Shown here in pieces: positions 27,772 to 36,518 of a DNA stretch of 64,000 nt. This stretch comes from Pseudomonas sp. Q2-TVG4-2 (GTDB taxonomy: Bacteria > Pseudomonadota > Gammaproteobacteria > Pseudomonadales > Pseudomonadaceae), in NCBI RefSeq assembly GCF_013620795.1, contig NZ_LGLW01000003.1, forward strand, positions 62,001 to 126,000. The letters run 5' to 3'. Position 1 is the stretch's first letter; each line of letters opens with the position of its first letter. The position numbers were made by a program, and so were the translations under genes. The notes beneath the pieces are model-generated. The model ran no database searches. It was not told the DNA's origin and was given only the letters and a program-made list of their open reading frames with translations.

Positions 27772-28487
27772 GTTCGCTCCGGTGAGGCTTCAAGCTTCGC
27801 GATAAACGTCTGGATGTGCTTCGCCACAACGGCAGTGTTTTCCGTCAGCAGGCTGTGTCCGGCGTTTTCGATAATGTGCAGTTCGGCTTTTGGGATGCCT
27901 TCAGACAGCCAGAGAGCATGCGCTATAGGCGAATCCTGATCGGCACTGCCGTGAATTATTAGCGTTGGTAAGCTGATGTCCCTGAGTCCGGCAGAGTGAT
28001 CGACTTCCTGTATTGCTTCCCAAGTCCAGGCGACCGCCTGGTGGTCCGCGGCCATCGCCAGATTCAGGCGCTTCTCGCGCGCCGCAATTTCCTCCAGCAG
28101 TCGATCGCCTTGTTGGCTAAACCAGGGCGTTAGTCCGGGACGCGGACTTCCGGAAAGTAGGATCAACCCGTGCGGCTGTGGGCCATCGGCCCTGCGAATG
28201 TATTCGAGCGCCACGGACACCCCCATGCTCCAGCCGGCCAGGATGAATGGCGTGCTGTCCAGATGTTCCCTGGCTGCCTTTGATAGGTCCTGGCTGAAGG
28301 CGCCCAGCGTATAGTCCTGCAGGCCTTGCCCGCGAGCGGCGTCGCCCCGCCCGCGTAGATTGGGGCAAACAAAACGGGCTTGCGCTCCGCACGCTTGGGC
28401 GATTGGCGCCCAGGCGGCGCTGGTGCCTTGGATCCCATGCACGGCCAGTATGCTGGTTTGGCCCGTTTCCATCGATGTACAGGTCAT
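27768..28487 (-). CDS. Alpha/beta-fold hydrolase
   Basis: A 239-residue alpha/beta hydrolase. The oxyanion HG is in LAVHGIQGT; the nucleophile elbow is GWSMG with Ser87; the acid is probably the Asp in IHGSADQDSP; and the catalytic His is in ENAGHSLL. It resembles esterases and carboxylactone hydrolases. It is divergent from the GntR gene at 28579, with the TCGATGTACAG repeat pair across the intergenic region, and translationally coupled to the alcohol dehydrogenase downstream. Together they could open an ester or lactone and oxidise the product; that is inference. Confidence 0.88.
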   Translation of the reverse strand: MTCTSMETGQTSILAVHGIQGTSAAWAPIAQACGAQARFVCPNLRGRGDAARGQGLQDYTLGAFSQDLSKAAREHLDSTPFILAGWSMGVSVALEYIRRADGPQPHGLILLSGSPRPGLTPWFSQQGDRLLEEIAAREKRLNLAMAADHQAVAWTWEAIQEVDHSAGLRDISLPTLIIHGSADQDSPIAHALWLSEGIPKAELHIIENAGHSLLTENTAVVAKHIQTFIAKLEASPERT

Positions 28488-28509
28488 TTGTTATTCTCTC
28501 GATGTACAG
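28472..28509. promoter_or_regulatory. Direct repeat TCGATGTACAG, putative GntR operator
   Basis: The 11-mer TCGATGTACAG occurs at 28472 and again at 28499, 27 bp apart. Each contains the palindrome TGTACA. The pair covers the hydrolase start codon and the divergent promoter region of the GntR gene at 28579, a normal place for an autoregulated divergent operator. Confidence 0.5.
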
Positions 28510-28578
28510 CTGATATATGAGTCTAGCTGATCGGGTTCTACTTTTGCTATGCTGCAAGCGGATCTAAAGGAAGCCGAA

Positions 28579-29277
28579 ATGGATAGCAGTACCCTCAAAT
28601 CGCCGCCTCTTCCCAGTCTGACGGGAAAGTCAAAGGCGAAGCTCACAGATATCGCTTATCAGCAACTTGAGGAAGCAATTGTCACACTGCGAATTCCTCC
28701 CGGCATGCTGATTTCAGAACAGTCGCTAAGCGAGATGACGGGAATCGGCCGAACCCCGCTGCGCGAAGCGGTGCAGCGCCTGGCGCGTGAGCATTTGATC
28801 CTGGTCATGCCGCAGCGGGGCTTGCTGATCCCGCACATTGATATTGGCAAACAGCTGCGGCTGCTCGAGACTCGACGCGAGATTGAGCGGCTGGTCTGCC
28901 GCAGTGCCGCCAAACGGGCAAGCGAGCAACAACGTAAGGGCTTCGCGCGGCTGGCCGAGGAGTTCAACGCCGTGGCCATCGAAAATGACGATGTCACCTT
29001 CATGCGCTCCGACCGTGAGTTTAACGAGCTGTGTCTGGTGGCGGCGAAAAACGAGTTTGCCGAAAGCGCGCTGCGCTCGCTTAACGGTCTTTCGCGACGC
29101 TTCTGGTATCTGCACTACAAACAGGCTGCTGATCTGCCGGAAATGGCCCGGCTACACGCCAGCTTGGCCGGGGCAATTGCGGCAGGCGATTCGGTGGAGA
29201 CTGCACGAAGCCTGGATCGGCTGATCGACAATATCGAGTCATTCACGAAAGCAACGGTGCTGCTCGATCAACTTTAA
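28579..29277 (+). CDS. GntR-family transcriptional regulator (FCD domain)
   Basis: A 232-residue GntR regulator. The start at 28579 (MDSSTLKSPPLP) has AAGGA 8 nt upstream, better than the ATG at 28549. The winged helix is at about 20-85 (QQLEEAIVTLRIPPGMLISE, then TGIGRTPLREAVQRLAREHL), followed by a helical FCD domain (LRLLETRREIERLVCRSAAK, FMRSDREFNELCL). It is divergent from the hydrolase and alcohol dehydrogenase operon and stands between it and the dehydratase/TRAP operon, so it may control either or both. Confidence 0.88.
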   Translation: MDSSTLKSPPLPSLTGKSKAKLTDIAYQQLEEAIVTLRIPPGMLISEQSLSEMTGIGRTPLREAVQRLAREHLILVMPQRGLLIPHIDIGKQLRLLETRREIERLVCRSAAKRASEQQRKGFARLAEEFNAVAIENDDVTFMRSDREFNELCLVAAKNEFAESALRSLNGLSRRFWYLHYKQAADLPEMARLHASLAGAIAAGDSVETARSLDRLIDNIESFTKATVLLDQL

Positions 29278-29459
29278 GCACCCATAGCAGCGCTCACCGC
29301 GGCAGTGCGGGCTTCTTTGTGCGCTGTGGCGGTGAGGTAATCCCCAGGGAGAACGAAGCTGATCCGCAAAGCGTGGTTAATCGAGCCGAGCCTGGCACAT
29401 GGACGGTTGCCAGGCGGGTTTGGGGCCAGTCAGTGGCGATATGGTCCAGCTGCCGCTGG

Positions 29460-31175
29460 TCAGCTTCTGTCTCTGGGAGGGGCAAAATTCTTGCGCTCGC
29501 CCAGCACGGCTCCTTGAGAGAGGGGCTGAACCAGCTGGCGATAAAAGGATAGCCATCCAGGTTTGAGGTCTTGTACCGGTGGTTGCCATGCCGCCAGGCG
29601 GGCCGCGAGCTCTGTTTCATCGACTTTCAGCACAAGGGTGCGCTCCGTCAGATCGATAACGATCACATCGCCGTCGCGCACCACTGCCAGCGGTCCCCCT
29701 TCAGCCGCTTCCGGCATGACTTGGCCAATGGTAATCCCGCTGTTCAGTCCTGACAGTTCGCCATCGGTGATGACCGCCACGGTTTCGCCGAGACCGGCAC
29801 CGACCAACGCGGCCATGAAGCTTGCCGCAAAGACTGTGCCCGGTCCGCCTTTGGGCCCGAGCATGCGCAACACCACGGCGTCTCCGGGGCGCACCGCGCC
29901 ATTTTCCAACCCGTCGATGGCTTGGTCTTCGTCCTCAAAAACCCGTGATGGCCCCTCGAACCGGCGTATTGATGCAGGTACGGCGGAGAGTTTGACGATG
30001 GCACCATCGGGCGCGAGGTTACCCCTGATCAATATCAAGCCGGGTTCGTTTCGAAACGGCTGGGCCAGCGGCCGTATGACGGCCGAGTCAGGCTCCGGCG
30101 CGCTGGCCAGATTTACACCCACGGTCCGTCCAGTGATCGTCAGCGCTTCATGCTCAAGTTCTTCAGAAAGGCGCGCCATTACGCCTCGGCAACCGCCGGC
30201 CTGCTCGAGCTCTTCGATACGAGTCGGGCCATTAGGCCGTATCTGCGTAATCTGAGGGAGGTGCTGAAGGGCTTCAAGCTCGGCCAGGACATCTACCGCG
30301 CATTCGGCTTCCACCGCCGTAGCAATCAGATGTCGAATGGTATTTACCGATGTGCCGGTTGTGACCGCCACTCGAAGCGCGTTGCGGAAAGCCGCTGGCG
30401 TTAGAATCTTCCTTGGGGTGAGGTCGGCTTCAATCAGCTCGAGGATCTGCCTGCCGGCTTGGCGAGCCAACTCCTGCTGACGTTCACTGTTGGCGCGGAT
30501 CGGTGCGCTGCCGGGCAATGCCATACCCAAGGCCTCAGCTAGGATATGCATGGAGTTGGCTGTAGCCAATCCTGCGCAGACGCCAGGCCCACGGATTGCG
30601 TGGCAGGTCATTTGCTGCAATCCGTCAAGGGACAATGTGCCGGCCTTGACGCTACCCACCGCTTTATAAACCTCTTCGATGTCCACGGTGGCCTCGCCAC
30701 GGTGAGCGCCCCCGCAGGCCGATCCCAATTGGTAACCGCAAGGTACGATGATGCTGGGTATGTCCAAGCGTGCGGCAGCCATCAGTTGCCCTGGTGTGGT
30801 CTTGTCACAGGAGGCCAGTAGAACCATGCCGTCCAGCACTGCGCCCTCCACCTGAGCCTCGACATCGTTTACCAGCAAATCCCGACTGGGCATCAGGTAA
30901 CGGCCCTTGCGCCCGGCGCTGGTAATGAAATCGGAAGGCGCCGTGGTATGGATCTCAAAGGGAACCCCGCCGGCGTCGCGAATGGCTTCCTGGACCAGTT
31001 GGGAAATTCCGTCGAGGTGCTGGTAACACACCGACAATTTACTGGAAGAATTGACCACGGCGATCTTGGGTTTCAGGAGATCTTCTTCAGAAAGCCCCAT
31101 TGCCAGCCACTGAGCTCGACGCACAGCCCAGCGGGTGCTACCGGGCTCAAACACACTACGCAGATCTTTTTTCAC
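29460..31175 (-). CDS. IlvD/Edd-family dehydratase
   Basis: A 571-residue iron-sulfur dehydratase of the dihydroxy-acid/phosphogluconate/sugar-acid dehydratase family, which removes water from a 2,3-dihydroxy acid to give a 2-keto acid. Likely cluster ligands are C50 (SKLSVCYQHLDG), C123 (LLASCDKTTPGQ) and C200 (RGPGVCAGLATANSM). Other family segments are ILIRGNLAPDGAIVK, VLRMLGPKGGPGT and VITDGELSGLNSG. The sequence diverges from canonical housekeeping IlvD, and its neighbours are a FAD oxidoreductase and a TRAP transporter, so it is probably catabolic. It is the last gene of that operon. Confidence 0.88.
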   Translation of the reverse strand: MKKDLRSVFEPGSTRWAVRRAQWLAMGLSEEDLLKPKIAVVNSSSKLSVCYQHLDGISQLVQEAIRDAGGVPFEIHTTAPSDFITSAGRKGRYLMPSRDLLVNDVEAQVEGAVLDGMVLLASCDKTTPGQLMAAARLDIPSIIVPCGYQLGSACGGAHRGEATVDIEEVYKAVGSVKAGTLSLDGLQQMTCHAIRGPGVCAGLATANSMHILAEALGMALPGSAPIRANSERQQELARQAGRQILELIEADLTPRKILTPAAFRNALRVAVTTGTSVNTIRHLIATAVEAECAVDVLAELEALQHLPQITQIRPNGPTRIEELEQAGGCRGVMARLSEELEHEALTITGRTVGVNLASAPEPDSAVIRPLAQPFRNEPGLILIRGNLAPDGAIVKLSAVPASIRRFEGPSRVFEDEDQAIDGLENGAVRPGDAVVLRMLGPKGGPGTVFAASFMAALVGAGLGETVAVITDGELSGLNSGITIGQVMPEAAEGGPLAVVRDGDVIVIDLTERTLVLKVDETELAARLAAWQPPVQDLKPGWLSFYRQLVQPLSQGAVLGERKNFAPPRDRS

Positions 31176-31249
31176 GAACGAATTCCTCTAATTGCCGCCA
31201 TCCGCAGGCGCAGCACCGTCCGGGCTCTGGCAGGAAGCGTATTACACCG

Positions 31250-32593
31250 TTAGCCGAGCCGGGCGCCGTCGCGGTTCAGGAGTTCCCTGACGGCGCGGCC
31301 ATCGATATCTCGAGGTGCGATGTTCTCAAGTGCCGTGATTGCCGCCGCGTGTCCGATAGCATGACCATAGGAAAAGCACTGTGCGGTTACCCGGGCCGAA
31401 GCCATCGCCTCATGCTCGGCGGAAAGGCAGCGTCCGGCCGCCAGGAGTCCCTCTCCGCGTATCGGTACGAAGCACTCGTATGGAATCTCATAGGTGTCTT
31501 CGAAGAGCCAATGCAGTTGCGGCTTGTTCCCGCTGTGCATTTCTATCGGCCAGGGAGACCGTGCAACAGCAGTCGCGGTTTTTGCACCTTTGCGCACGGC
31601 TTCATTGGTCAACTGAGTCAAACCAAGGATCTGCCTGCTTTGACGAATGCCAACCTGAACGCCAGTATCGTTCACGAAACTCTCCTCGCAGCCACGTAAA
31701 AATTTGCGAAAGAAGCCTGCGTACTCACGAACCTGGGCGCGACCGAGCATCTCTGCTTCGGTGAGGTCGTCGGCGCGCAACGGATTGAGCTCACGCCCAT
31801 CGCGACCGATCAGTCGGGTCGCGTTGCACATCAATTCTCCCGGGCGCGGCGTGGGAAACAGAAAGACCTTGGACCTTGGCAGGGCGTAGCGGCCAGCGGA
31901 GTTCTCCTCATTGATCTGCGCCGACATATCGGGACCGAGAATGCTATCGGGCCCGTATTCTTCCAGAAAGCGCGGTATGTCCACGCCCTGCAAGCGAAAG
32001 ACCATGGTCGGGTTCTGGACCCGACCGTTATCGCCCTGGGTCGTGGGCAAGCCTGCCATTGCCGCAAGATCGGCATCGCCGCTGGCATCGATGGTGACCT
32101 TAGCCTCTACCTTGAGCCGACCTTGCTTGGTATAAGCCTGAACGCCGGCCACACGTTCTTCCCCATCCAGTAGCACGTCGGTTACCACGCTGTGGTAGAT
32201 CACCTGAATATTGGGTTCGGATGCGAGTAAATGATCCGCGACTTCACGCCAGACCAGCGGGTCGTGCACGCGGGTAAAGGTTTTGCCGTAGCGCACCGGT
32301 CCGGTCAGACCACCGCGCGCTTCCATTAACGCGATGAACTCATCCACAAAACCGTGCACCAATTGTTCGGGTGGTCTGCTGTCGTCTTCGCAAGCAGCGT
32401 AAAGACCGCAAATCGTGCCCGAAAGGCCAGCTACGGCGCCGCCGCCACAGAAGCCGTAGCGCTCCATTAAAATGACTTGGCAGCCACTTCGCGCAGCGGT
32501 GACCGCCGCTGCCAAACCCGCCGCACCGCCGCCAACCACGAGGCAGTCGGTCTGGAGGTGCCAGTCAGGTCGCATATCGTGAGCGTTGAGCAT
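31250..32593 (-). CDS. FAD-dependent oxidoreductase (FAD_oxidored family)
   Basis: A 447-residue flavoprotein. The dinucleotide fold near the N terminus is TDCLVVGGGAAGLAAAVTAARSG, with GGGAAG at 21-26, followed by VILMERYGFCGGGAVAG, the pattern of the FAD_oxidored family. Further segments are KVTIDASGDADLAAMAG and the C-terminal FAD-contact region GEGLLAAGRCLSAEHEAMASARV. The N-terminal sequence has no signal peptide. Cotranscription between dctM upstream and the dehydratase downstream suggests it oxidises or reduces the imported acid or an intermediate. The actual substrate is unknown. Confidence 0.87.
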   Translation of the reverse strand: MLNAHDMRPDWHLQTDCLVVGGGAAGLAAAVTAARSGCQVILMERYGFCGGGAVAGLSGTICGLYAACEDDSRPPEQLVHGFVDEFIALMEARGGLTGPVRYGKTFTRVHDPLVWREVADHLLASEPNIQVIYHSVVTDVLLDGEERVAGVQAYTKQGRLKVEAKVTIDASGDADLAAMAGLPTTQGDNGRVQNPTMVFRLQGVDIPRFLEEYGPDSILGPDMSAQINEENSAGRYALPRSKVFLFPTPRPGELMCNATRLIGRDGRELNPLRADDLTEAEMLGRAQVREYAGFFRKFLRGCEESFVNDTGVQVGIRQSRQILGLTQLTNEAVRKGAKTATAVARSPWPIEMHSGNKPQLHWLFEDTYEIPYECFVPIRGEGLLAAGRCLSAEHEAMASARVTAQCFSYGHAIGHAAAITALENIAPRDIDGRAVRELLNRDGARLG

Positions 32594-32675
32594 AGATCCT
32601 CCGCCAGTTTCCGTGCTTCGCCTACCCGAGCCTGGGCCGTGGGCTGCGCAGCCGGTAGTTCTGTGTGCTCAGTCG

Positions 32676-33995
32676 TCAGAAGCCGAGTAATTGTTTCGGT
32701 AGCCACAGCACCAGATTTGGGAAATACATCACCACAGCTAGCGTCACCACCTGCAGGGCAATGAAAGGCAGAACGCCCTTGTACATTTGTACTGTGGTTA
32801 CTGATTTCGGCGTGATGCCTCGCAGATAGAAGATCGCTGGAGCCATGGGCGGCGTGAGATAGCTGGTCTGGATTACGATGAGGAACAGGATGCAGAACCA
32901 GACAGGGTCGAAGCCCATGCTCACCATGATCGGCGTGAACATGGGGATCATGATCAGCACGACCGATATCCAGTCGAGGAACGAGCCTGCAATGAAAGCC
33001 AGTAGTAGAACTACCGCAAGCAGACCCCAAGGTCCAAGATTGGACGCATCGACCAATTGCTGGGTTAGGGCGACGCCGCCGGAGCCGATAAAAATGCCCG
33101 TAAGCATGCTGCCCGCCAACAGAATGGTCATGATCATGGCGGTGATACGCAATGTCTTCAGCAACGCCTCGTGCAGCACGCCCAGACTGAACTCTCCGTA
33201 AAACACGGTCAGCACTACTGAGCCTGCAGCGCCCAGGGCGGCAGCTTCAGTGGGCGAAGCGAGGCCGAGCATGATGGAACCGAGCACCGCGAAAACCATC
33301 AGCATCGGCGGCATCAGGGCCACTGCTGTAATCCTGAGTTTTTCGCCCAGTGGCAACTCCGGCTCATCACCAGCCCGAATCACCGGGCCCGCCGACGGCT
33401 GGATAATGCAGCGCACGATGATGTAGAGCATGTACAGCCCTCCCAGTATTAGCCCTGGGAAGATCATGCCGACCAGCAGGTCGCCTACCGAAACATCTGC
33501 AAGCGGCCCCATGATGACCACAACGACGGACGGTGGGATCATTGTTCCCAAACTGCCACCGGCGCAGATCGTGCCGGCCATGAGCCCGTTGTCGTACTTG
33601 TATTTCATCATGATGGGTACGGCCAGCAGTCCGACCACTACTTCCGTAGCGCCGATGACACCGGTCGAGGCCGCGAAAACGATGCACATCAGGATGGTGC
33701 CCAACGCCAGCCCGCCCGGAATGCGGCGTGTCCATAGGTGCATGGCCTCGAACAGACGTCTGGCGATGCCTGCTCGCTCTAGCATGCAGCCCATGAAAAC
33801 AAAAAGCGTGACCGCCGCAAGTACATAATTGGAAGCCACGTCGCTGACTTTTTCGATGAATTGGTGAATCAGCGCCTGATCAAAGACCATATAGCCAAAG
33901 ACGGTTGCCGTGAACAGCATGGCGAAAGCCACTGGCACACCGACGAGTAACAGCGCGAAGAGCACCGGGAACATATATAGAGGAAACAGCGCCAT
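32676..33995 (-). CDS. dctM: TRAP transporter large permease DctM
   Basis: The 439-residue large membrane subunit of a tripartite ATP-independent periplasmic transporter, which carries organic acids by sodium or proton symport. It is almost wholly hydrophobic, with about a dozen membrane segments. Family stretches include GATEVVVGLLAVPIMMK, GTICAGGSLGTMIPPSVVVVI and ILLLAFIAGSFLDWISVVLIM, and the LTPPMAPAIFYLRGI segment late in the protein. The start is 2 bp from the dctQ stop. The ligand of this system is not predictable. Confidence 0.94.
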   Translation of the reverse strand: MALFPLYMFPVLFALLLVGVPVAFAMLFTATVFGYMVFDQALIHQFIEKVSDVASNYVLAAVTLFVFMGCMLERAGIARRLFEAMHLWTRRIPGGLALGTILMCIVFAASTGVIGATEVVVGLLAVPIMMKYKYDNGLMAGTICAGGSLGTMIPPSVVVVIMGPLADVSVGDLLVGMIFPGLILGGLYMLYIIVRCIIQPSAGPVIRAGDEPELPLGEKLRITAVALMPPMLMVFAVLGSIMLGLASPTEAAALGAAGSVVLTVFYGEFSLGVLHEALLKTLRITAMIMTILLAGSMLTGIFIGSGGVALTQQLVDASNLGPWGLLAVVLLLAFIAGSFLDWISVVLIMIPMFTPIMVSMGFDPVWFCILFLIVIQTSYLTPPMAPAIFYLRGITPKSVTTVQMYKGVLPFIALQVVTLAVVMYFPNLVLWLPKQLLGF

Positions 33996-33997
33996 GA

Positions 33998-34561
33998 TTA
34001 GAGTGCCTCCGCCTGTTCACCGGGGTAGTTTAGAATCTCATTTTCACGAGCTGGCGCATGAGTAATACCGGTGCAAACAATCCGAGCAGCTCTGATCAGC
34101 TCCGCCAGAGCCTGCAGCATTAGTGCTAGGAAACCTACGGCAAAGGTCACTCGGAAGGGCCATATCGGGGGATTCCATGCGGACATTCCGCTGGTTTCGT
34201 TACTCAGGTAAGCGTTAAGCGCGTATTCATACAGTCCGAAAGAGAGCCAGGCACAAATCGGAATGACGATGACTATATAAGTCAGGACATCTATTAAGGC
34301 CTGAATCCGCGGCGAGAAGAACTGATAGAAAATTTCGATGCGAATGTGTGCATGCTCGCGAAGTGCGTAGGCCATGCCCAGCAGAAAGTTAGCGCCGGTA
34401 AGCATGTAGCCGAGCTCGAACGCCCACATGGTTGGGGAGCCGAATACATAGCGCGCAACTACCTCGTAACAGCTGCAGATAATAAGTGGCGCAACTACCC
34501 AGGCGCCAACCAGCCCTGTCATGCCGGTGATTCGATCAATCAGGTTCGTAATGGCTCGCAT
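33998..34561 (-). CDS. dctQ: TRAP transporter small permease DctQ
   Basis: The 187-residue small membrane subunit of the same TRAP transporter. Four hydrophobic segments are recognisable (GLVGAWVVAPLIICSCYEVV, LGYMLTGANFLLGMAYAL, LTYIVIVIPICAWLSFGLYE, VTFAVGFLALMLQALAEL), with the YVFGSPTMWAFELGYML stretch typical of DctQ. It lies between dctP and dctM with minimal spacing. Confidence 0.92.
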   Translation of the reverse strand: MRAITNLIDRITGMTGLVGAWVVAPLIICSCYEVVARYVFGSPTMWAFELGYMLTGANFLLGMAYALREHAHIRIEIFYQFFSPRIQALIDVLTYIVIVIPICAWLSFGLYEYALNAYLSNETSGMSAWNPPIWPFRVTFAVGFLALMLQALAELIRAARIVCTGITHAPARENEILNYPGEQAEAL

Positions 34562-34625
34562 GGAAGAATCCTCGTGCTCTTTTTGATGGCAAGGCCGCCG
34601 GACTCTGCCCGCGGCCTAGAGCTGC

Positions 34626-35696
34626 TTATTCGCGGACCTTGACGTCGCGATAGGCATCAGCGTCTTTCCATAGCGCCTTGAATTCTTCCTGCTGCTTGTA
34701 GACACGGGCGAACCATTCGTTATTTGCAGCTTGCTTTTCGGCCCATTCCTTCGCGATTTCCTGCGTTCTGTACTGCACTTCGGGGTCAAGTTCGATTATC
34801 TCGTTACCGTTTGCCTCAAATAGCTCCAAGGCTTTGGCGTCTTCCTGACCGATGCGCATCCAGCTATTGAGGGTGGTAAGTTTCGCGGCGGTTTCGACAG
34901 CCTGTTTATCTTTGTCGGAGAGTTTTGCCCATGCCTTCTGGTTCACCACAAGCTCGAAGGGCGCCACTGGCTGGTGTACGCCAGGAATGATCACGTACTT
35001 GGCAACCTTGTGGAAACCGGGAGAAACGTTCTCCCAAGGGGTCCCCCACTCAGTAGCGTCAATCGCTCCGCGCTCGAGCATCGGATACACGTCGCCACCT
35101 GGGGTAGTCACGGGAGCTGCGCCTAAGCTCTGGGCCATTTCAAGCCAGGCGCCGGCAGTGCGCAGCTTCAGGCCTTTAAGGTCTTCCAGGGTGCGTACTG
35201 GCTTTCGCGAGTGCAGGAAAACCTCGGCGGTCCTCATGAACAGCGGAAACGAGATAACGCCGAATTTCTCTTCGCGGAACTCGCGTTGCAGCTCCACGCC
35301 GCCGCCTTCATAGAGCCAGTGCAACATGCGCTCGGAATCAGGGCTACCGGGGTAACCCGCAAACAGAACCGTGGCGGAGTCTTTCCCCCAGTCATAACCC
35401 ATCCAGGTGTGCCCCATCTCCGCGACGCCATTTTTCACGGTCTCGGACACCTTCAAGGCGTTCCCTAGAGCTCCACCGGTAAAGACCTGCACTTTGATGC
35501 GGCCGTCGGTGAGTTGGTCAAGATTCTTGGCAAACGCTTCAGCGCCAATCGTGGTCAACGGCCCACCGGACCAGCCTGTTGCCATTTTGAAGGTGTGTTC
35601 CGGCTCGGCTGCGTGTGCGCCTTGAAAAGCGAAAAGTACGGTGGTTGCCGCTGCAATTGCAGTTAACCGCTTGAGCGAGGGCTTCAAAATTCTCAT
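34626..35696 (-). CDS. dctP: TRAP transporter periplasmic solute-binding protein DctP
   Basis: A 356-residue DctP-family binding protein. A signal peptide (MRILKPSLKRLTAIAAATTVLF, cleaved near GAHAAEP) precedes the mature domain TFKMATGWSGGPLTTIGAEAFAKNL. The conserved arginine region that ligates the carboxylate is near LKGLKLRTAGAWLEMAQSLG, and GAIDATEWGTPWEN matches the ATEWG-type motif seen in binders of mono- and keto-acids. The start has AAGGA 8 nt upstream. It is the first gene of the dctPQM-oxidoreductase-dehydratase operon. Confidence 0.93.
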   Translation of the reverse strand: MRILKPSLKRLTAIAAATTVLFAFQGAHAAEPEHTFKMATGWSGGPLTTIGAEAFAKNLDQLTDGRIKVQVFTGGALGNALKVSETVKNGVAEMGHTWMGYDWGKDSATVLFAGYPGSPDSERMLHWLYEGGGVELQREFREEKFGVISFPLFMRTAEVFLHSRKPVRTLEDLKGLKLRTAGAWLEMAQSLGAAPVTTPGGDVYPMLERGAIDATEWGTPWENVSPGFHKVAKYVIIPGVHQPVAPFELVVNQKAWAKLSDKDKQAVETAAKLTTLNSWMRIGQEDAKALELFEANGNEIIELDPEVQYRTQEIAKEWAEKQAANNEWFARVYKQQEEFKALWKDADAYRDVKVRE

Positions 35697-35744
35697 TGGT
35701 CACGTCCTTTTTTGCCCCTTTGCCGCTGGGGCACGGCTCGGGAG

Positions 35745-35755
35745 TTATTGTTGTT
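35745..35755 (-). promoter_or_regulatory. Possible Hfq/Crc catabolite-repression (CA) motif in the dctP leader
   Basis: The minus strand reads AACAACAATAA, a match to the repeated AAYAAYAA pattern used by Hfq-Crc in Pseudomonas, about 50 nt upstream of the dctP start. It is only meaningful if transcription begins upstream of it. Confidence 0.4.
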
Positions 35756-35816
35756 TTCTTCGTCGGCAGCGTCGACTTTAAGGCTGGATACGCGGCTAGC
35801 GATTCGAGCTGATTAC

Positions 35817-35828
35817 CGTCAATTGACG
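35817..35828. promoter_or_regulatory. 12-bp palindrome upstream of dctP
   Basis: CGTCAATTGACG is perfectly self-complementary and lies about 120 bp upstream of the dctP ATG, a plausible operator or activator site for the transporter operon. Confidence 0.4.
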
Positions 35829-35856
35829 ATCACCGACATTTAACGGATAGCATGAA

Positions 35857-36518
35857 AACTAGGCGTATACAACAAATATATCTCAGGTCGCCTGTGACAG
35901 CTCTTATCAAAACAGCGCGTAGCGCCGTACGCTGAGCGCCTTGTTTGCTTGCATAGCCGGAGCGCGAAGCACGATGACCGTGCCGTTTCAGCTCACGCTC
36001 GATTATGCGCAGCAGCACCAGGTCGCCGTCGCAAAGCGGGGCGTCGGTGATGTGAAGAGTAATATCTGATCGACCTCGGCTTCGTCATTGCGGCACCTGC
36101 AGACGAGCAAAAATACGAACGCAACTACGAAAAGCCCAAGGATGGGCACATGGGATCGGTGGGTCCGCCATAGCTTGCTGCTGGCCAACGGCTTCAGCAG
36201 AAGATCGCACAACAGCGAGAGCTTCAGGCGCCTGCTCAACGGCCAGGTGTATCGAATGCCAATGTCCGAGCGTGACGTGTAACGCTATGCAGGGAGGCCC
36301 GCCTGGGCCCGGCCAGCGTCGAGAAGATGTTTACTCCGAAAACCGCTTCGGGGCCCTATATAGCGTTCAGCCGGGCTACGGCGAAGCCCTGGCGGGGGCG
36401 CCCAGTGGTATTCGAAGCTATAGGCCGAGGGGCTATCAGGCGCAGCGTGTCCGTTCGGTCCTGATGCAGAGTGAACGTTGACTCCGGGATCTTTGCTCTT
36501 GTGTCCGAGCCAGCCGGT
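35857..36518. other. Gene-free interval between dctP and the FAD dehydrogenase gene
   Basis: About 660 bp with several short frames and no recognisable protein. A minus-strand frame at 36003-36239 (78 codons) contains one hydrophobic stretch (HVPILGLFVVAFVFLLVC) but no ribosome site or family resemblance. A plus-strand frame ending near 36172 encodes a coherent but unknown peptide (KYERNYEKPKDGHMGS). The stretch is the right border of the proposed island and may hold decayed genes. Confidence 0.45.

Noticed and set aside
36003-36239. 78-codon minus-strand frame with one hydrophobic segment
   Set aside because: There is no ribosome site, the sequence outside the hydrophobic stretch looks random, and the overlapping plus-strand frame is equally plausible, so no gene is called.
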